Assembly: GCA_964507325.1 (NCBI GenBank)
Contig: CAZDQL010000018.1
Location: 1-64,000 of the forward strand
DNA length: 64,000 nt
Source of the DNA: CAZDQL01 sp964507325
Lineage (GTDB): Bacteria; Planctomycetota; UBA1135; GCA-002686595
Direction of reading: 5' to 3'
The notes beneath the pieces are model-generated. The model was not told the origin of the DNA. It searched no databases and saw only the letters and a program-made list of their open reading frames with translations. Shown one piece after another: positions 49,806 to 59,241 of this stretch. The translations under genes and the position numbers were made by a program. Position 1 is the first letter of the stretch, and the number at the start of each line of letters is the position of its first letter.

Positions 49806-52151
49806 ATGATGCGCTTGCTGGAACCCGTGTGGCTGACGGTCGTCCTCATCTTCTCCTCGGGGGAGATCCGGGCGCAGGATCCGGATCCGCCGGAGGCTTC
49901 GGTCTCCTCGCTCGGCCCAAGGGCGGCGACCTTCGCGGCGGACAGCGAGGAGCAGGTCTTCGACCTCGAAGGCGGCCTGATGGTCGAGCTGGGCGAGGCG
50001 GGGAGCTTTCGACTGGGCTTCGACACGGGACAGTCGCCTCCCCTGATCCTCTCGCGGAAAGTCCTCGATCGTCTGGGTCTCGAGCCCTTCGGGAATCTGC
50101 CGGTCGGAGACGGGAGTGGAGAGGGTGCGCTGAGCATGGACCTCGTGTCGCTGCCCAGCGTGAGACTGGGGGCCGTTCGCTTCGACGACGTGGTCGCTCT
50201 CGTCTCCGATGTCCAAGGCGGCGCGGGCTCGGTGGGGTTTGGGCTGCTGCACCACTGTCTGATGACGCTCGACCAACGCGGGCAGACGCTCACCCTCGCG
50301 CAGGGAGTCTTGCCCGAACCGGATGGACAGCGCGTCTTTCCCTTGAACCTCGAGCGCACGCCTGCCGTCGAGCTCGTGATCGGCGGTCGGACCCTGTGGG
50401 CCAGCATCGACAGCGCGTGGCCGGCGTGGCTTTCGCTGCCCTTCCCGCTCGCGTCCGAGCTGGCGCTCGCCGAGCCGCTCGATAAGACGGCCGAGGCGCA
50501 GACGCTCTTCAACCAGCTGATGCTCCAACAGGCTCGCCTGGCGGGGCGCGTACGCCTCGGCGAATTCGAGGTCTGGCATCCGGTGCTCGAGTTCAACGAC
50601 CTGCTCTCGGACGTGATCCTCGGCAACCGCTTCCTCGAGGAGTACGTCGTCACCTTCGACACCGCTGGCGCCCGCGTCCGTTTCGAGCCCCACGCCAGCG
50701 CGCCCGCCAGCAAGGAGTCCGCGCCCCGGGGAGTCGCCCTCCTCCCGCTCGACGAGTACCGGGATCGCCTCGCGGGCAGCATCCACGGCCAGACCTTCGG
50801 TCTCGCCTGGGGCTTTGCGCGTGGCATCGAGTTCCGCTACCGGCGCCGGTTCGTGCCCGATGAGGACTTCCCGGCGTGGCGGACCGAAGTCGACCCCAAC
50901 GTCGCCCTGCAACCGATGGCCGGCGACGATCTCCTGACCGAGACGTGCGCCCTGCGCGCCTTGCGCGAGCATGGACTCGGCGCGAACTGGTCGGAGATCG
51001 CGCCCTTCTACCGCGACACGCCGAATCCCCTCTGGCACTCCGATCACGCCATGCGCGAGAACCTGCGGCGCGGACTCGGCGCACCGGCGTGCGGGCACTA
51101 CCGCGCCCTCCTCGACGAGGCTCCTTGGGGTCATGCCGATGACCTGGATGCGCAGATGCAGGCGGACTTCTGTGGTGCGCTGGCGCCCGGCGATCCGAAC
51201 GCGGCGATCACCTTGGCCTGGAAGTACGGGCACCTCATGAACTACGGGGACGGCGCGATTGGCGCCTGCGTCATGGCGGCGATGAACGCGGAAGCCTACG
51301 TGGCCGAGGACCTGGCGAGCGTCGTCGAGGCGGGAGTGCAGGCCGCTCCCATCGGCAGCCGCTACCGTGAGCTGCTCGACGACGTGCTGCGCTGGCACGG
51401 GGCCCATCCCGACGATTGGCGCAGGACCTGGACCGAGCTCGACGGGAAGTGGGGAGCGGACGATCGCTGTCCGATCGGCAACGGCTACGGGCGCATGAAC
51501 GACGCCGCGTTCAACATCGACGCCAAGCTGCACGGCGGCTTCGTCCTGATGGGCCTGCTCTACGGGGAAGGGGACTTCCTGCGCTCGCTGGAGATCACCA
51601 TCCGCTGTGGTCAGGACACCGACACCAGCGCGCAGAACCTGGGGAGCATCCTCGGGGCGTGGCTGGGCTTGAAGGGGCTGCCGGAGGTGGCGGGCGCTGA
51701 TGGCGGGTTGGACCTCGATCGGACGCTTCCGGGGAGCGATCTGACGCTGCGCTCGATGATGGCTCTGCAGGAATCGCTCGCGCTCGACGTCCTGAGTGCG
51801 CGCGGCGGCGCCCTCCGCGATGGTGTTCTTCACATCCAGCGGGCCAAGCTCTCGCCGCCAATCCCGGAGCAATGGCCGCGTGGGGAGAGCGTGGACCTGA
51901 AGCCAAGGACGCAAGGGCTCAAGCGGGAGGGGCTCACCATCGAATGCGAAGCCCAGGTGGAGGGCGCAGACGGTCCCCTCGTCTACCAATGGTGCCTGGG
52001 CGACCTCTCGCGGAAGAGCGGGGCGCGCGTGCGTCACACGTACTCGACACCGGGCACCTACGAAGTCGATCTGTACGTCTGCGACGAACGTGGCGACACG
52101 GGCCACGTGGCGTTCTCTGTCGTCGTTCCACCCGACGCGGAAATGAAATGA
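49806..52151 (+). CDS. Exported aspartic protease-like / ADP-ribosylglycohydrolase / PKD fusion
   Basis: This 781-residue protein has a signal peptide (to about residue 23). Residues 55-300 are two retropepsin-like lobes with GFDTGQS (Asp73) and IDSAWPAWL (Asp202). Residues about 315-670 form an ADP-ribosylglycohydrolase (ARH) helical domain: an AGSIHGQTFGLAWGF opening, NYGDGAIGA (Asp482), and the magnesium-binding QDTDTS motif (Asp604, Asp606). The end (about 700-778) is a PKD-like beta-sandwich (VRHTYSTPGTYEVDLYVCD). ARH enzymes remove ADP-ribose and normally work in the cytoplasm, so an exported one is odd. GTAGGAG is nearer the ideal distance to the second ATG (49809). The catalytic state of the protease part is uncertain because its second motif is DSA. 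Confidence 0.75.
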   Translation: MMRLLEPVWLTVVLIFSSGEIRAQDPDPPEASVSSLGPRAATFAADSEEQVFDLEGGLMVELGEAGSFRLGFDTGQSPPLILSRKVLDRLGLEPFGNLPVGDGSGEGALSMDLVSLPSVRLGAVRFDDVVALVSDVQGGAGSVGFGLLHHCLMTLDQRGQTLTLAQGVLPEPDGQRVFPLNLERTPAVELVIGGRTLWASIDSAWPAWLSLPFPLASELALAEPLDKTAEAQTLFNQLMLQQARLAGRVRLGEFEVWHPVLEFNDLLSDVILGNRFLEEYVVTFDTAGARVRFEPHASAPASKESAPRGVALLPLDEYRDRLAGSIHGQTFGLAWGFARGIEFRYRRRFVPDEDFPAWRTEVDPNVALQPMAGDDLLTETCALRALREHGLGANWSEIAPFYRDTPNPLWHSDHAMRENLRRGLGAPACGHYRALLDEAPWGHADDLDAQMQADFCGALAPGDPNAAITLAWKYGHLMNYGDGAIGACVMAAMNAEAYVAEDLASVVEAGVQAAPIGSRYRELLDDVLRWHGAHPDDWRRTWTELDGKWGADDRCPIGNGYGRMNDAAFNIDAKLHGGFVLMGLLYGEGDFLRSLEITIRCGQDTDTSAQNLGSILGAWLGLKGLPEVAGADGGLDLDRTLPGSDLTLRSMMALQESLALDVLSARGGALRDGVLHIQRAKLSPPIPEQWPRGESVDLKPRTQGLKREGLTIECEAQVEGADGPLVYQWCLGDLSRKSGARVRHTYSTPGTYEVDLYVCDERGDTGHVAFSVVVPPDAEMK

Positions 52152-52272
52152 CCGGGATCGGGCACACCGCCTCGGTGTGTTAACCGTGCCCATCACACAC
52201 CCTGATTCTGGTGCTACCCTGCCGGTGTCCGTGGCCCCCCCGCTGGAGCCGACGCCGAGCGTCGGGCCCGTC

Positions 52273-54630
52273 ATGAAGAACGCCTTTCTCTCGCTGGTCC
52301 TCTTCTCTTCTCTCCCGCTCCTGGCGCAGGAGGGCCGCACCCCCGACGCGCTACCCAACGGCTTTTTCGAAGCCGTCTCGGAGGACGGGCCTGCAGGCTG
52401 GAGGCGCGTGACCTGGAACGGATCGGGGCGCATCGAGCACGTCGAAGTGGCGCGCAGCGGGCAGCGCAGCGTCCTGCTCTCCTCCGACCAGGGCGGCGAC
52501 CTGAGCTGGACCACCACCGCCGTGGTCGAGCCCTTCGCGCGCTACCGCCTGTCGGGTTGGATCCGCACGCAGGACGTCGAAGCCGGCAGCGGCCGCGGGG
52601 CGCTCTTCAACCTGCACGACATGCAGCCGCTGGCGACCGCCGCCCTCACCGGTACGAACGACTGGACGCGCGTCGAGCTCGAGTTCGAGACCGAAGAGCG
52701 CGACGCGGTCCAGGTCAACTGCCTCTTCGGTGGGTGGGGGCTGTCGACGGGCCAGGCCTGGTACGACGACCTGACCCTCGAGCTCCTCGAACGTCACCCC
52801 CAACCGGAGCCCTTCGTCACCGTCCACGCCGATCGGGTGGGGGAGCCGATCTCGAAGTACGTCTACGGCCAATTCATCGAGCACCTGGGGCGCTGCATCT
52901 ACGGCGGGATCTGGGCGGAGATGCTCGTCGACCGCAAGTTCTTCCACGCCGTGGGCTCGGAGGCGTCCACTTGGCGGGTGATCGGGCCGGCCGAGGGGGT
53001 GCGCATGTCGTCGGAGGAGCCCTTCGTCGGTGAGCACACGCCCGAAGTGCTGCTCGCCGGGGCTGGCGAGCGGCGCGGTATCGTCCAAAGGGGCCTCTCT
53101 TTCCGCCAGGGACGCACCTACACGGGCTACATCTGGCTCGCCTCATCGGGGGGGCCGATGGAGGTGACTTGGCGCATGGGGGGGTCCAACGACCCCATGA
53201 CAGGCCTCGCGACGACCTTCGGCCTCGAGGGGGATTCGGCCCCTGGGGAGTGGAAGCTGGAGTACCTCCGCCATCAGCCCGGCAGCGACACCGACGACGG
53301 CCGGCTCGAGATCCTCGCCGAGGGTGAGGGAATCCTGCGCATCGGCCCCGTCTCCCTGATGCCCGACGACAACGTCAACGGCATGCGCGCCGACACCCTC
53401 GAGCTCCTGCGGCGTCTCGACTCCCCGGTCTACCGCTGGCCGGGGGGCAACTTCGTCAGCGGCTACGACTGGCGCGACGGGATCGGCGATCGCGATCGCC
53501 GGCCGCCGCGCAAGAATCCGGCTTGGCAGGGGATCGAGGCCAACGACTTCGGCCTGGACGAGTTCATGGTCTTCTGCCGCGAGCTGGGGACCGAGCCGTA
53601 CATCGCCCTCAACTCCGGTCTCGGCAGCGTCGAGAGCGCGGTGGACGAGCTGCTCTACGCCAACGCCCCGGCGGACACGCCCCTCGGCGCCGAGCGCGCG
53701 GCCAACGGCCACCCCGAACCCTACGGCGTGCACTACTGGGGTATCGGCAACGAGATGTACGGCGGCTGGCAGCTCGGAAACGTGCCGCTGGAGCAGTACG
53801 TCGTGCGCCACAACGATTTCGCCCGCGCCCTGCGCGCCGCCGATCCCTCGATCGAGCTGGTGGCGGTGGGCGCGGTGGGGGCGTGGAGCGAGGGGATGCT
53901 CGAGAACTGCGCCGATCACATGGACCTGATCAGCGAGCACTTCTACTGCCAGGAGCGCTCCGGGCTGCGCTCCCACGTGCGCCAGATCCCCGACAGCGTG
54001 CGGCGCATCGCCGAGGCGCACCGGCGCTACCGCGAGGAGATCGCGGGGCTCGCGGAGCGCGACATCCGCATCGCCCTCGACGAGTGGAACTACTGGTACG
54101 GCCCGCACGTCTTCGGCGAGCTCGGCACGCGCTACTTCCTGAAGGACGGCCTGGGGGTCGCCGCCGGCCTGAACGAGATGGCTCGCCACAGCGACCTCTA
54201 CTTCATGGCCAACTACGCCCAGACGGTCAACGTCATCGGCGCCATCAAGACCAGCCCCACCGCGGCGGCGATGGAGACCACCGGGCTGGTGCTCGAGCTC
54301 TACCGGCAGCGCTTCGGCACCCTGCCGGTGGAGACGGAGAGCGCGTCGCCCCTCGACGCCCAGGCCGCCTGGAGCGAGGACCGCCGCACCCTCACCCTGG
54401 CCGTGGTCCACGCCGGGCGCGCTCCCCTCGCGGTGCCGCTCGAGGTGCGTGGAGCGCGCCTGACCGGGAAGGGCTCCTGCTACGTGCTCGCCGGAGACGA
54501 CCCGCAGACGTTCAACGACCCCGACCAGCCGCCGAGCCTCACCGTCGAGCGCTTCGACGTGAGTGACCTGGCCGACACGCTCCCCCTCCCGCCGTGCAGC
54601 GTGACCCTGTGGGTGCTCGAAGTGGAGTGA
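52273..54630 (+). CDS. Exported alpha-L-arabinofuranosidase, GH51
   Basis: The ATG at 52273 starts a signal peptide (MKNAFLSLVLFSSLPLLAQ) and 785 residues. An N-terminal carbohydrate-binding-like domain (about 20-185) precedes the GH51 barrel, which opens VYGQFIEHLGRCIYGGIWAE. The acid/base is Glu494 in WGIGNEMYG and the nucleophile is Glu604 in ALDEWNYWYG. A C-terminal beta domain completes the family architecture. The enzyme should release alpha-L-arabinofuranose from arabinan or arabinoxylan. A -10-like TACCCT is at 52215-52220. A furanose transporter and a GH127 gene follow in the same region, consistent with use of arabinose polymers. Confidence 0.93.
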   Translation: MKNAFLSLVLFSSLPLLAQEGRTPDALPNGFFEAVSEDGPAGWRRVTWNGSGRIEHVEVARSGQRSVLLSSDQGGDLSWTTTAVVEPFARYRLSGWIRTQDVEAGSGRGALFNLHDMQPLATAALTGTNDWTRVELEFETEERDAVQVNCLFGGWGLSTGQAWYDDLTLELLERHPQPEPFVTVHADRVGEPISKYVYGQFIEHLGRCIYGGIWAEMLVDRKFFHAVGSEASTWRVIGPAEGVRMSSEEPFVGEHTPEVLLAGAGERRGIVQRGLSFRQGRTYTGYIWLASSGGPMEVTWRMGGSNDPMTGLATTFGLEGDSAPGEWKLEYLRHQPGSDTDDGRLEILAEGEGILRIGPVSLMPDDNVNGMRADTLELLRRLDSPVYRWPGGNFVSGYDWRDGIGDRDRRPPRKNPAWQGIEANDFGLDEFMVFCRELGTEPYIALNSGLGSVESAVDELLYANAPADTPLGAERAANGHPEPYGVHYWGIGNEMYGGWQLGNVPLEQYVVRHNDFARALRAADPSIELVAVGAVGAWSEGMLENCADHMDLISEHFYCQERSGLRSHVRQIPDSVRRIAEAHRRYREEIAGLAERDIRIALDEWNYWYGPHVFGELGTRYFLKDGLGVAAGLNEMARHSDLYFMANYAQTVNVIGAIKTSPTAAAMETTGLVLELYRQRFGTLPVETESASPLDAQAAWSEDRRTLTLAVVHAGRAPLAVPLEVRGARLTGKGSCYVLAGDDPQTFNDPDQPPSLTVERFDVSDLADTLPLPPCSVTLWVLEVE

Positions 54631-54658
54631 GCCCGTGGCGGCTCCGGGCTTCAGCGCA

Positions 54659-56572
54659 TCATTGTCGACGCAGCACCTGCCGGAACTCCGCCCGCACGTG
54701 CTGCTCCTCCCACGCGTAGTCGAGCGCCAGCCACGCGACCAGCCCTCCGTCGGGGCCCCGTTCGAGCCGCCCGGGCAGGTGACACCACAGGTCCTTCCCC
54801 CCGAGTCTGCGCAGCGACAGCACCAACTCGTCGCCGACCCGGGCGACGGTGCCGGCGATCCGCCCCAGGGGCGCCCGCACTTCGATCTGCCCGTCGGCCG
54901 CGATCTGCCAGGTCGCACCGCGCAGCATGTCTTGCACTCCGGCGGCCGCCTGCGGCTGCGGGATCGGGCGTTTCTCGACGTACAAGCCGTAGGAAGGGCT
55001 GCCGGGCTCGCCGGCGACCTCCTGGCGGGTCCACCAGAGGAAGCTGAACGCATCCGGTTCGCCCGCCACGTAGCCGCCCGTCGGGTCCGGGGCGGGCACC
55101 GCCGCCGCCGCGGCACCGGGTATCCGGACGGTCTGCACGAATTCGCCTTCGAGGATGCCCTGATGGGCGCACTTGTAGAACGCGTGCACCTCGAACGCGT
55201 CACCCCCGAGCGGCACCAGTGCGCCGCGGATGAAGCTCTTGTCCGGGTCGGTACGCGTCCGTCCACGGCTGGTGGTCGTGAAGATCAGCGCGTGGTGGTA
55301 CAGGTCGGCGGTGCCCCGGCACACCAGCGGTCCCTCCATGGCCGGGTCGGCGCCGGCGGCAGCGAACACCAGACTGCCGGAGGGGCCGATGATCCAACTC
55401 GCGCCGGTAACGTGCCGCGCGACCTGTGCGGCCGCCGCCGCAGGAGTCAACGGCGTCTCCTTGTTGCCGGTCACGATGTACTGCCCGGCGACCGTCATCC
55501 CGGTGGATTCGATCTTCAGGCCCTGGGCGCCGATCACCCGCGGCTGCCCGCCGGTGTGGGCCCCGACGTAGCTCGCGAAGGGGCGCGGCGGCGGGGGAGG
55601 GGGCGGCGCGACCCCGCGCAGCACCGCGACGCCGAATGGACGGCAACGCGGTCCGAAGCGCCACCAGCGAGTTCGGCTGCCATCGGCGCCGAGCACGAAC
55701 AGACCGCCGGTTCCGCCCGGCCCGACGTACATCCTGGGATCCGCGACCAGCCACGCATCGCGCGTCCACGGTGCGATCCCGGTCGGGTGACGCATTGGAC
55801 GCGCTCTCCCATCGGGAGTCGCGAAGGTCAGGTCCTGCAGGCGACCGTCCGGGTGCCGGCACAGGATTCCGCCGAGAATGTCGGAGGCCTCGTCCCCGGC
55901 ATCGACCAGGAGCAACCGCCCCGCGCCGTCGACCAAGAGCTGGGTCGGGGCGCGCCAGAACGTGTCGTGCTTGGGCTGGCCAGGCTCCCGATTGGTGATC
56001 AGCGGCTGCGCGGCGGCCGGGACCCTGCTGCCGTCGAGGTGGACCAACGCGCCCTGCGTCTCCAGCCCGTGCTGGCCCACTACGTACCCACTAGCGGCGA
56101 ACAGCCCGCCGCCAGGCGCGGCCGTCCCGCAGGACAGGTAGTCGAGCTCGCCGGCCAAGGGCCCCAACAGCGAGGTGAAGGTCCCGTCGGGCTCGAGCCG
56201 GTCCAGCGCTCCGCCGCAGCCGAACAGGAGCACCCGCCCCGCACCGTCCAGGCCGAGAGCCGGGGCGGTGCTGCCGATCTGCGGTCGTGCGACCACCGCA
56301 CCGGAGCCGTCGGCGCCGATGCGCCAGAGGCGCCCGCGGCCGCCGGTGCCGGGCGCCGGTCGGTCGAGCACGTAGACCACACCCGCGTTCGGGTCCGCCA
56401 CCAGGCTGGCCGGCCGAGAGAAGCGAGCAGTGCCGAATGGCACGACGCGGTCCCCGATCATCCGGAACAGCACCGGCTGGTCTTCGGCGATGTGAACCAC
56501 CAGGTCGCCCTGAGCCTGGGAGCACGAGATCGCGAGCAACGAAACCAGCGCGGGGCATACCATCGAGAGCAT
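54659..56572 (-). CDS. Beta-propeller-like lipoprotein of unknown function
   Basis: The ATG at 56572 has an ideal AGGAGG seven bases upstream, and a lipoprotein signal (ALVSLLAISC) follows. The 637-residue product has an N-terminal half of repeated beta blades (LVADPNAGVVYVLDRP, LGLDGAGRVLLFGCG, LLVDGAGRLLLVDAGDEA) like NHL or SMP-30 propellers. A proline stretch (APPPPPPPRP) follows, then a C-terminal domain with two similar parts that look lipocalin- or beta-barrel-like. No catalytic residues can be named. A TACAAT box (56632-56637, minus strand) is a good -10. It lies between GH51 and the sugar transporter but on the opposite strand, so its link to arabinose is unproven. Confidence 0.65.
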   Translation of the reverse strand: MLSMVCPALVSLLAISCSQAQGDLVVHIAEDQPVLFRMIGDRVVPFGTARFSRPASLVADPNAGVVYVLDRPAPGTGGRGRLWRIGADGSGAVVARPQIGSTAPALGLDGAGRVLLFGCGGALDRLEPDGTFTSLLGPLAGELDYLSCGTAAPGGGLFAASGYVVGQHGLETQGALVHLDGSRVPAAAQPLITNREPGQPKHDTFWRAPTQLLVDGAGRLLLVDAGDEASDILGGILCRHPDGRLQDLTFATPDGRARPMRHPTGIAPWTRDAWLVADPRMYVGPGGTGGLFVLGADGSRTRWWRFGPRCRPFGVAVLRGVAPPPPPPPRPFASYVGAHTGGQPRVIGAQGLKIESTGMTVAGQYIVTGNKETPLTPAAAAAQVARHVTGASWIIGPSGSLVFAAAGADPAMEGPLVCRGTADLYHHALIFTTTSRGRTRTDPDKSFIRGALVPLGGDAFEVHAFYKCAHQGILEGEFVQTVRIPGAAAAAVPAPDPTGGYVAGEPDAFSFLWWTRQEVAGEPGSPSYGLYVEKRPIPQPQAAAGVQDMLRGATWQIAADGQIEVRAPLGRIAGTVARVGDELVLSLRRLGGKDLWCHLPGRLERGPDGGLVAWLALDYAWEEQHVRAEFRQVLRRQ

Positions 56573-56723
56573 CCACTCACCTCCTGTGTACGCCCGGCGA
56601 GCGACAGGGGGGCCGGGCTTCGAGGTGTGCATTGTAAGCGCCGCCCCGCTGAGCCGCCGGTATACTCACGCCGCGGCCCGACGCGCGACGGCCGACGACG
56701 TCCCCAGACGAAGGAGCAGCGAA
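56573..56723. promoter_or_regulatory. Divergent promoter region of the lipoprotein and transporter operon
   Basis: TACAAT (56632-56637, minus strand) and TATACT (56661-56666, plus strand) are the two best -10 matches here and point outward. Both genes have proper Shine-Dalgarno sequences (AGGAGG leftward, AAGGAG rightward) and leaders of about 50-60 bases. No operator palindrome is evident. Confidence 0.5.
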
Positions 56724-57692
56724 ATGCGTAGGGCGAAGAGACGAATCGGAATCCTGATTCCGCTGGTTGCGGCAGCAGCGCTGTTCGTCGCGTGTGGAAA
56801 TGGCGGCGAGGAGGGCGACAAGATCGTCGTCGGCTTCTCCCAGATCGGTGCCGAGAGCGCCTGGCGCACCGCCAACACCGAATCGATCAAGGCGGAGGCC
56901 GACAAACGCGGCATCGTCCTGCACTTCGCCGACGCCCAGCAGAAGCAGGAGAACCAGATCAAGGCGATCCGCACCTTCGTCAACCAGGGCGTCGACGTGA
57001 TCGCCTTCTCCCCGGTGGTCGAGACCGGATGGGAGCCGGTGCTGCGCGAGGCCCAAACGCTGGGCATCCCGGTCGTCCTCTCCGACCGCGCGGTCGACGT
57101 CACCGACGAGGAGCTGTACGTCACCTTCATCGGCTCCGACTTCGTCGAGGAGGGCCGCCGGGCGGCGCGCTGGCTGCTCGAGGCCACCGGTGGCACCGCC
57201 GCCATCGCCGAGCTGCAGGGCACCCCCGGCTCGGCCCCGGCGATCGACCGCAAGACGGGCTTCGAGGAGGTGATCGCCGAGCATCCCGGCATGCAGATCC
57301 TCAAGTCCCAGAGCGGCGACTTCACGCGCGCCAAGGGCAAGGAGGTGATGGAGTCCTTCCTCAAGAGCCCCGATGGGGCCTCCCTCACCGCCCTCTACGC
57401 CCACAACGACGACATGGCCCTGGGGGCGATCCAGGCGCTGGAGGAGGCGGGCATCGAGCCGGGCGAGGACGTCCTGATCGTCTCCGTCGACGCGGTGCGC
57501 GGTGCGTTCGAGGCGATGGTCGAGGGCAAACTCAACTGCACCGTGGAGTGCAATCCGCTGATCGGCCCGCAGCTCTTCGACGCCGTCGAGGCGATCGTGG
57601 CGGGGGAGAGCGTCTCCAAACGCGTGGTCATCGAAGAGGGCGTCTTCACCCAGGAGACCGCCGCGGAGGACCTCAAGACGCGCAAGTACTGA
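56724..57692 (+). CDS. ytfQ: Sugar-binding lipoprotein of ABC transporter, YtfQ-like
   Basis: The ATG at 56724 has AAGGAG upstream and begins a lipoprotein signal (VAAAALFVACGN); the protein has 322 residues. It is a type I periplasmic sugar-binding protein: VVGFSQIGAESAWRTANTES, FVNQGVDVIAFSPVVETGW and LYAHNDDMALGAIQALEEAG are typical of YtfQ, the galactofuranose-binding protein of E. coli. By context L-arabinofuranose is an equally good ligand. It starts the operon with the ATPase and two permeases; the next gene begins after one base. Confidence 0.9.
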   Translation: MRRAKRRIGILIPLVAAAALFVACGNGGEEGDKIVVGFSQIGAESAWRTANTESIKAEADKRGIVLHFADAQQKQENQIKAIRTFVNQGVDVIAFSPVVETGWEPVLREAQTLGIPVVLSDRAVDVTDEELYVTFIGSDFVEEGRRAARWLLEATGGTAAIAELQGTPGSAPAIDRKTGFEEVIAEHPGMQILKSQSGDFTRAKGKEVMESFLKSPDGASLTALYAHNDDMALGAIQALEEAGIEPGEDVLIVSVDAVRGAFEAMVEGKLNCTVECNPLIGPQLFDAVEAIVAGESVSKRVVIEEGVFTQETAAEDLKTRKY

Positions 57693-57693
57693 C

Positions 57694-59241
57694 GTGCCGC
57701 CCGGATCCTCCCCCGCTTCCTCCCCCCTCTCTCCCCCCCGCCTCGAGGCGCGGGGCCTCTCCAAGCGCTTCCCGGGCGTGCAGGCCCTCGACGCGGTGGA
57801 CTTCACCGTCCGCGCGGGCGAGGTGCACGCCCTGATGGGGGAGAACGGGGCGGGCAAGAGCACCCTGATCAAGGTCCTGACCGGCGTCCACCGGCGCGAC
57901 GGTGGCCAGGTGCGGATCGACGGGCGGGAGATCGAGCCGCGCACGCCGCGCGAGGCCGGGGAGCTCGGGATCAGCACCGTCTATCAAGAGGTCAACCTGA
58001 TCCCGCACCTCTCGGTGGCCGAGAACGTCTGCCTGGGGCGCGAACCCACGCACCTGGGCAGGATCCGCTGGCGCGAGGTGACGCGCCGGGCGCGGGAGGC
58101 GCTGGCGCGGGTCGACCTGGACTTGGATCCCCGACGCGAGCTGTCCTCCTGCCCGATCGCCGTCCAGCAGATGGTCGCCATCGCCCGCGCACTGGACGTG
58201 GATGCGCGCCTCCTGATCCTGGACGAACCGACCTCGAGCCTGGACGCCGACGAGGTCGAGGAGCTCTTCGCCCTGCTGCGTCGGCTGCGCGAGCGGGGCC
58301 TGGGGATCGTCTTCGTGACGCACTTCCTCGACCAGGTCTACGCCATCAGCGACCGCATCACCGTGTTGCGCGACGGGCGCCTGGTGGGTGAGTGGGAGAC
58401 GGCGCGCTTGCCGCGCGTCGAGCTGGTGTCGCGCATGGTCGGCAAGCAGCTCGCCGAGCAGCCGGTGGCGGCCGACGCCGGCGCGCCGCAAGCGGCGCAG
58501 GAGGAGCGACCGCTGCTCGCAGCCCGCGGCTTGGCGCGCCGCGGTTCGATCCAGCCCTTCGACCTCGACGTGAGCCCCGGACGGGTGGTCGGGGTGGCTG
58601 GGCTCTTGGGCTCGGGCCGCAGCGAGCTGGTCCGGCTCCTCTTCGGCGCCGACCGCGCCGACGCCGGCGAGCTACGCGTCGACGGCGCACGAACTGCGCT
58701 GCGCTCCCCGCGCCAGGCGATCCGGCTCGGCTTCGGCTACACCCCCGAGAACCGCAAGGTCGACGGCATCATCCCGACTCTGTCGGTGCGCGAGAACGTC
58801 GTGCTCGCGCTCCAGGGCCGGCGCGGAGCCTGGCGGCGGCTGCCCCTGCGCGAGCAGGAGCAGGTCGCCACGCGTTTCGTCCAGGCGCTGGGGATCAAGG
58901 TCTCCGGCCTCGAACAACCCGTCGGCACCCTCAGCGGGGGCAACCAGCAAAAGGTCCTGCTGGCGCGCTGGCTGGCCACCGCGCCGCGCCTCCTGATCCT
59001 CGACGAGCCCACGCGGGGGATCGACGTCGGCGCACGGGCGGAGATCGAGCGGCTGATCGCCGAGCTGGGCGCCGAGGGGATGGCGGTGCTGCTCGTCAGC
59101 TCGGAGTTGGAGGAGATCGTGCGCGTGGCGGGCTCGGTCGTGGTGCTGCGCGACCGCGCCAAGGTGGCGGAGCTCTTCGGCGAGCAAGTGGACGTGGACA
59201 CCATCCTGCGGGCGATCGCCAAACACGACGATGCAGATTGA
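57694..59241 (+). CDS. ytfR: Sugar ABC transporter ATPase (two domains), YtfR-like
   Basis: This 515-residue protein has two ABC domains in tandem, as in the ribose/galactofuranose class. The first has a normal Walker A (GENGAGKST, residues 50-57), an altered signature region (CPIAVQQMVAIARAL) and Walker B (LLILDEPTSS). The second has the degenerate Walker A LLGSGRSE usual for this class, with intact signature LSGGNQQKV and Walker B LLILDEPTRG. The GTG start at 57694 follows the substrate-binding gene by one base. The N-terminus before the ABC domain is an unusual Pro/Ser-rich 15-residue extension. Confidence 0.93.
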   Translation: MPPGSSPASSPLSPPRLEARGLSKRFPGVQALDAVDFTVRAGEVHALMGENGAGKSTLIKVLTGVHRRDGGQVRIDGREIEPRTPREAGELGISTVYQEVNLIPHLSVAENVCLGREPTHLGRIRWREVTRRAREALARVDLDLDPRRELSSCPIAVQQMVAIARALDVDARLLILDEPTSSLDADEVEELFALLRRLRERGLGIVFVTHFLDQVYAISDRITVLRDGRLVGEWETARLPRVELVSRMVGKQLAEQPVAADAGAPQAAQEERPLLAARGLARRGSIQPFDLDVSPGRVVGVAGLLGSGRSELVRLLFGADRADAGELRVDGARTALRSPRQAIRLGFGYTPENRKVDGIIPTLSVRENVVLALQGRRGAWRRLPLREQEQVATRFVQALGIKVSGLEQPVGTLSGGNQQKVLLARWLATAPRLLILDEPTRGIDVGARAEIERLIAELGAEGMAVLLVSSELEEIVRVAGSVVVLRDRAKVAELFGEQVDVDTILRAIAKHDDAD

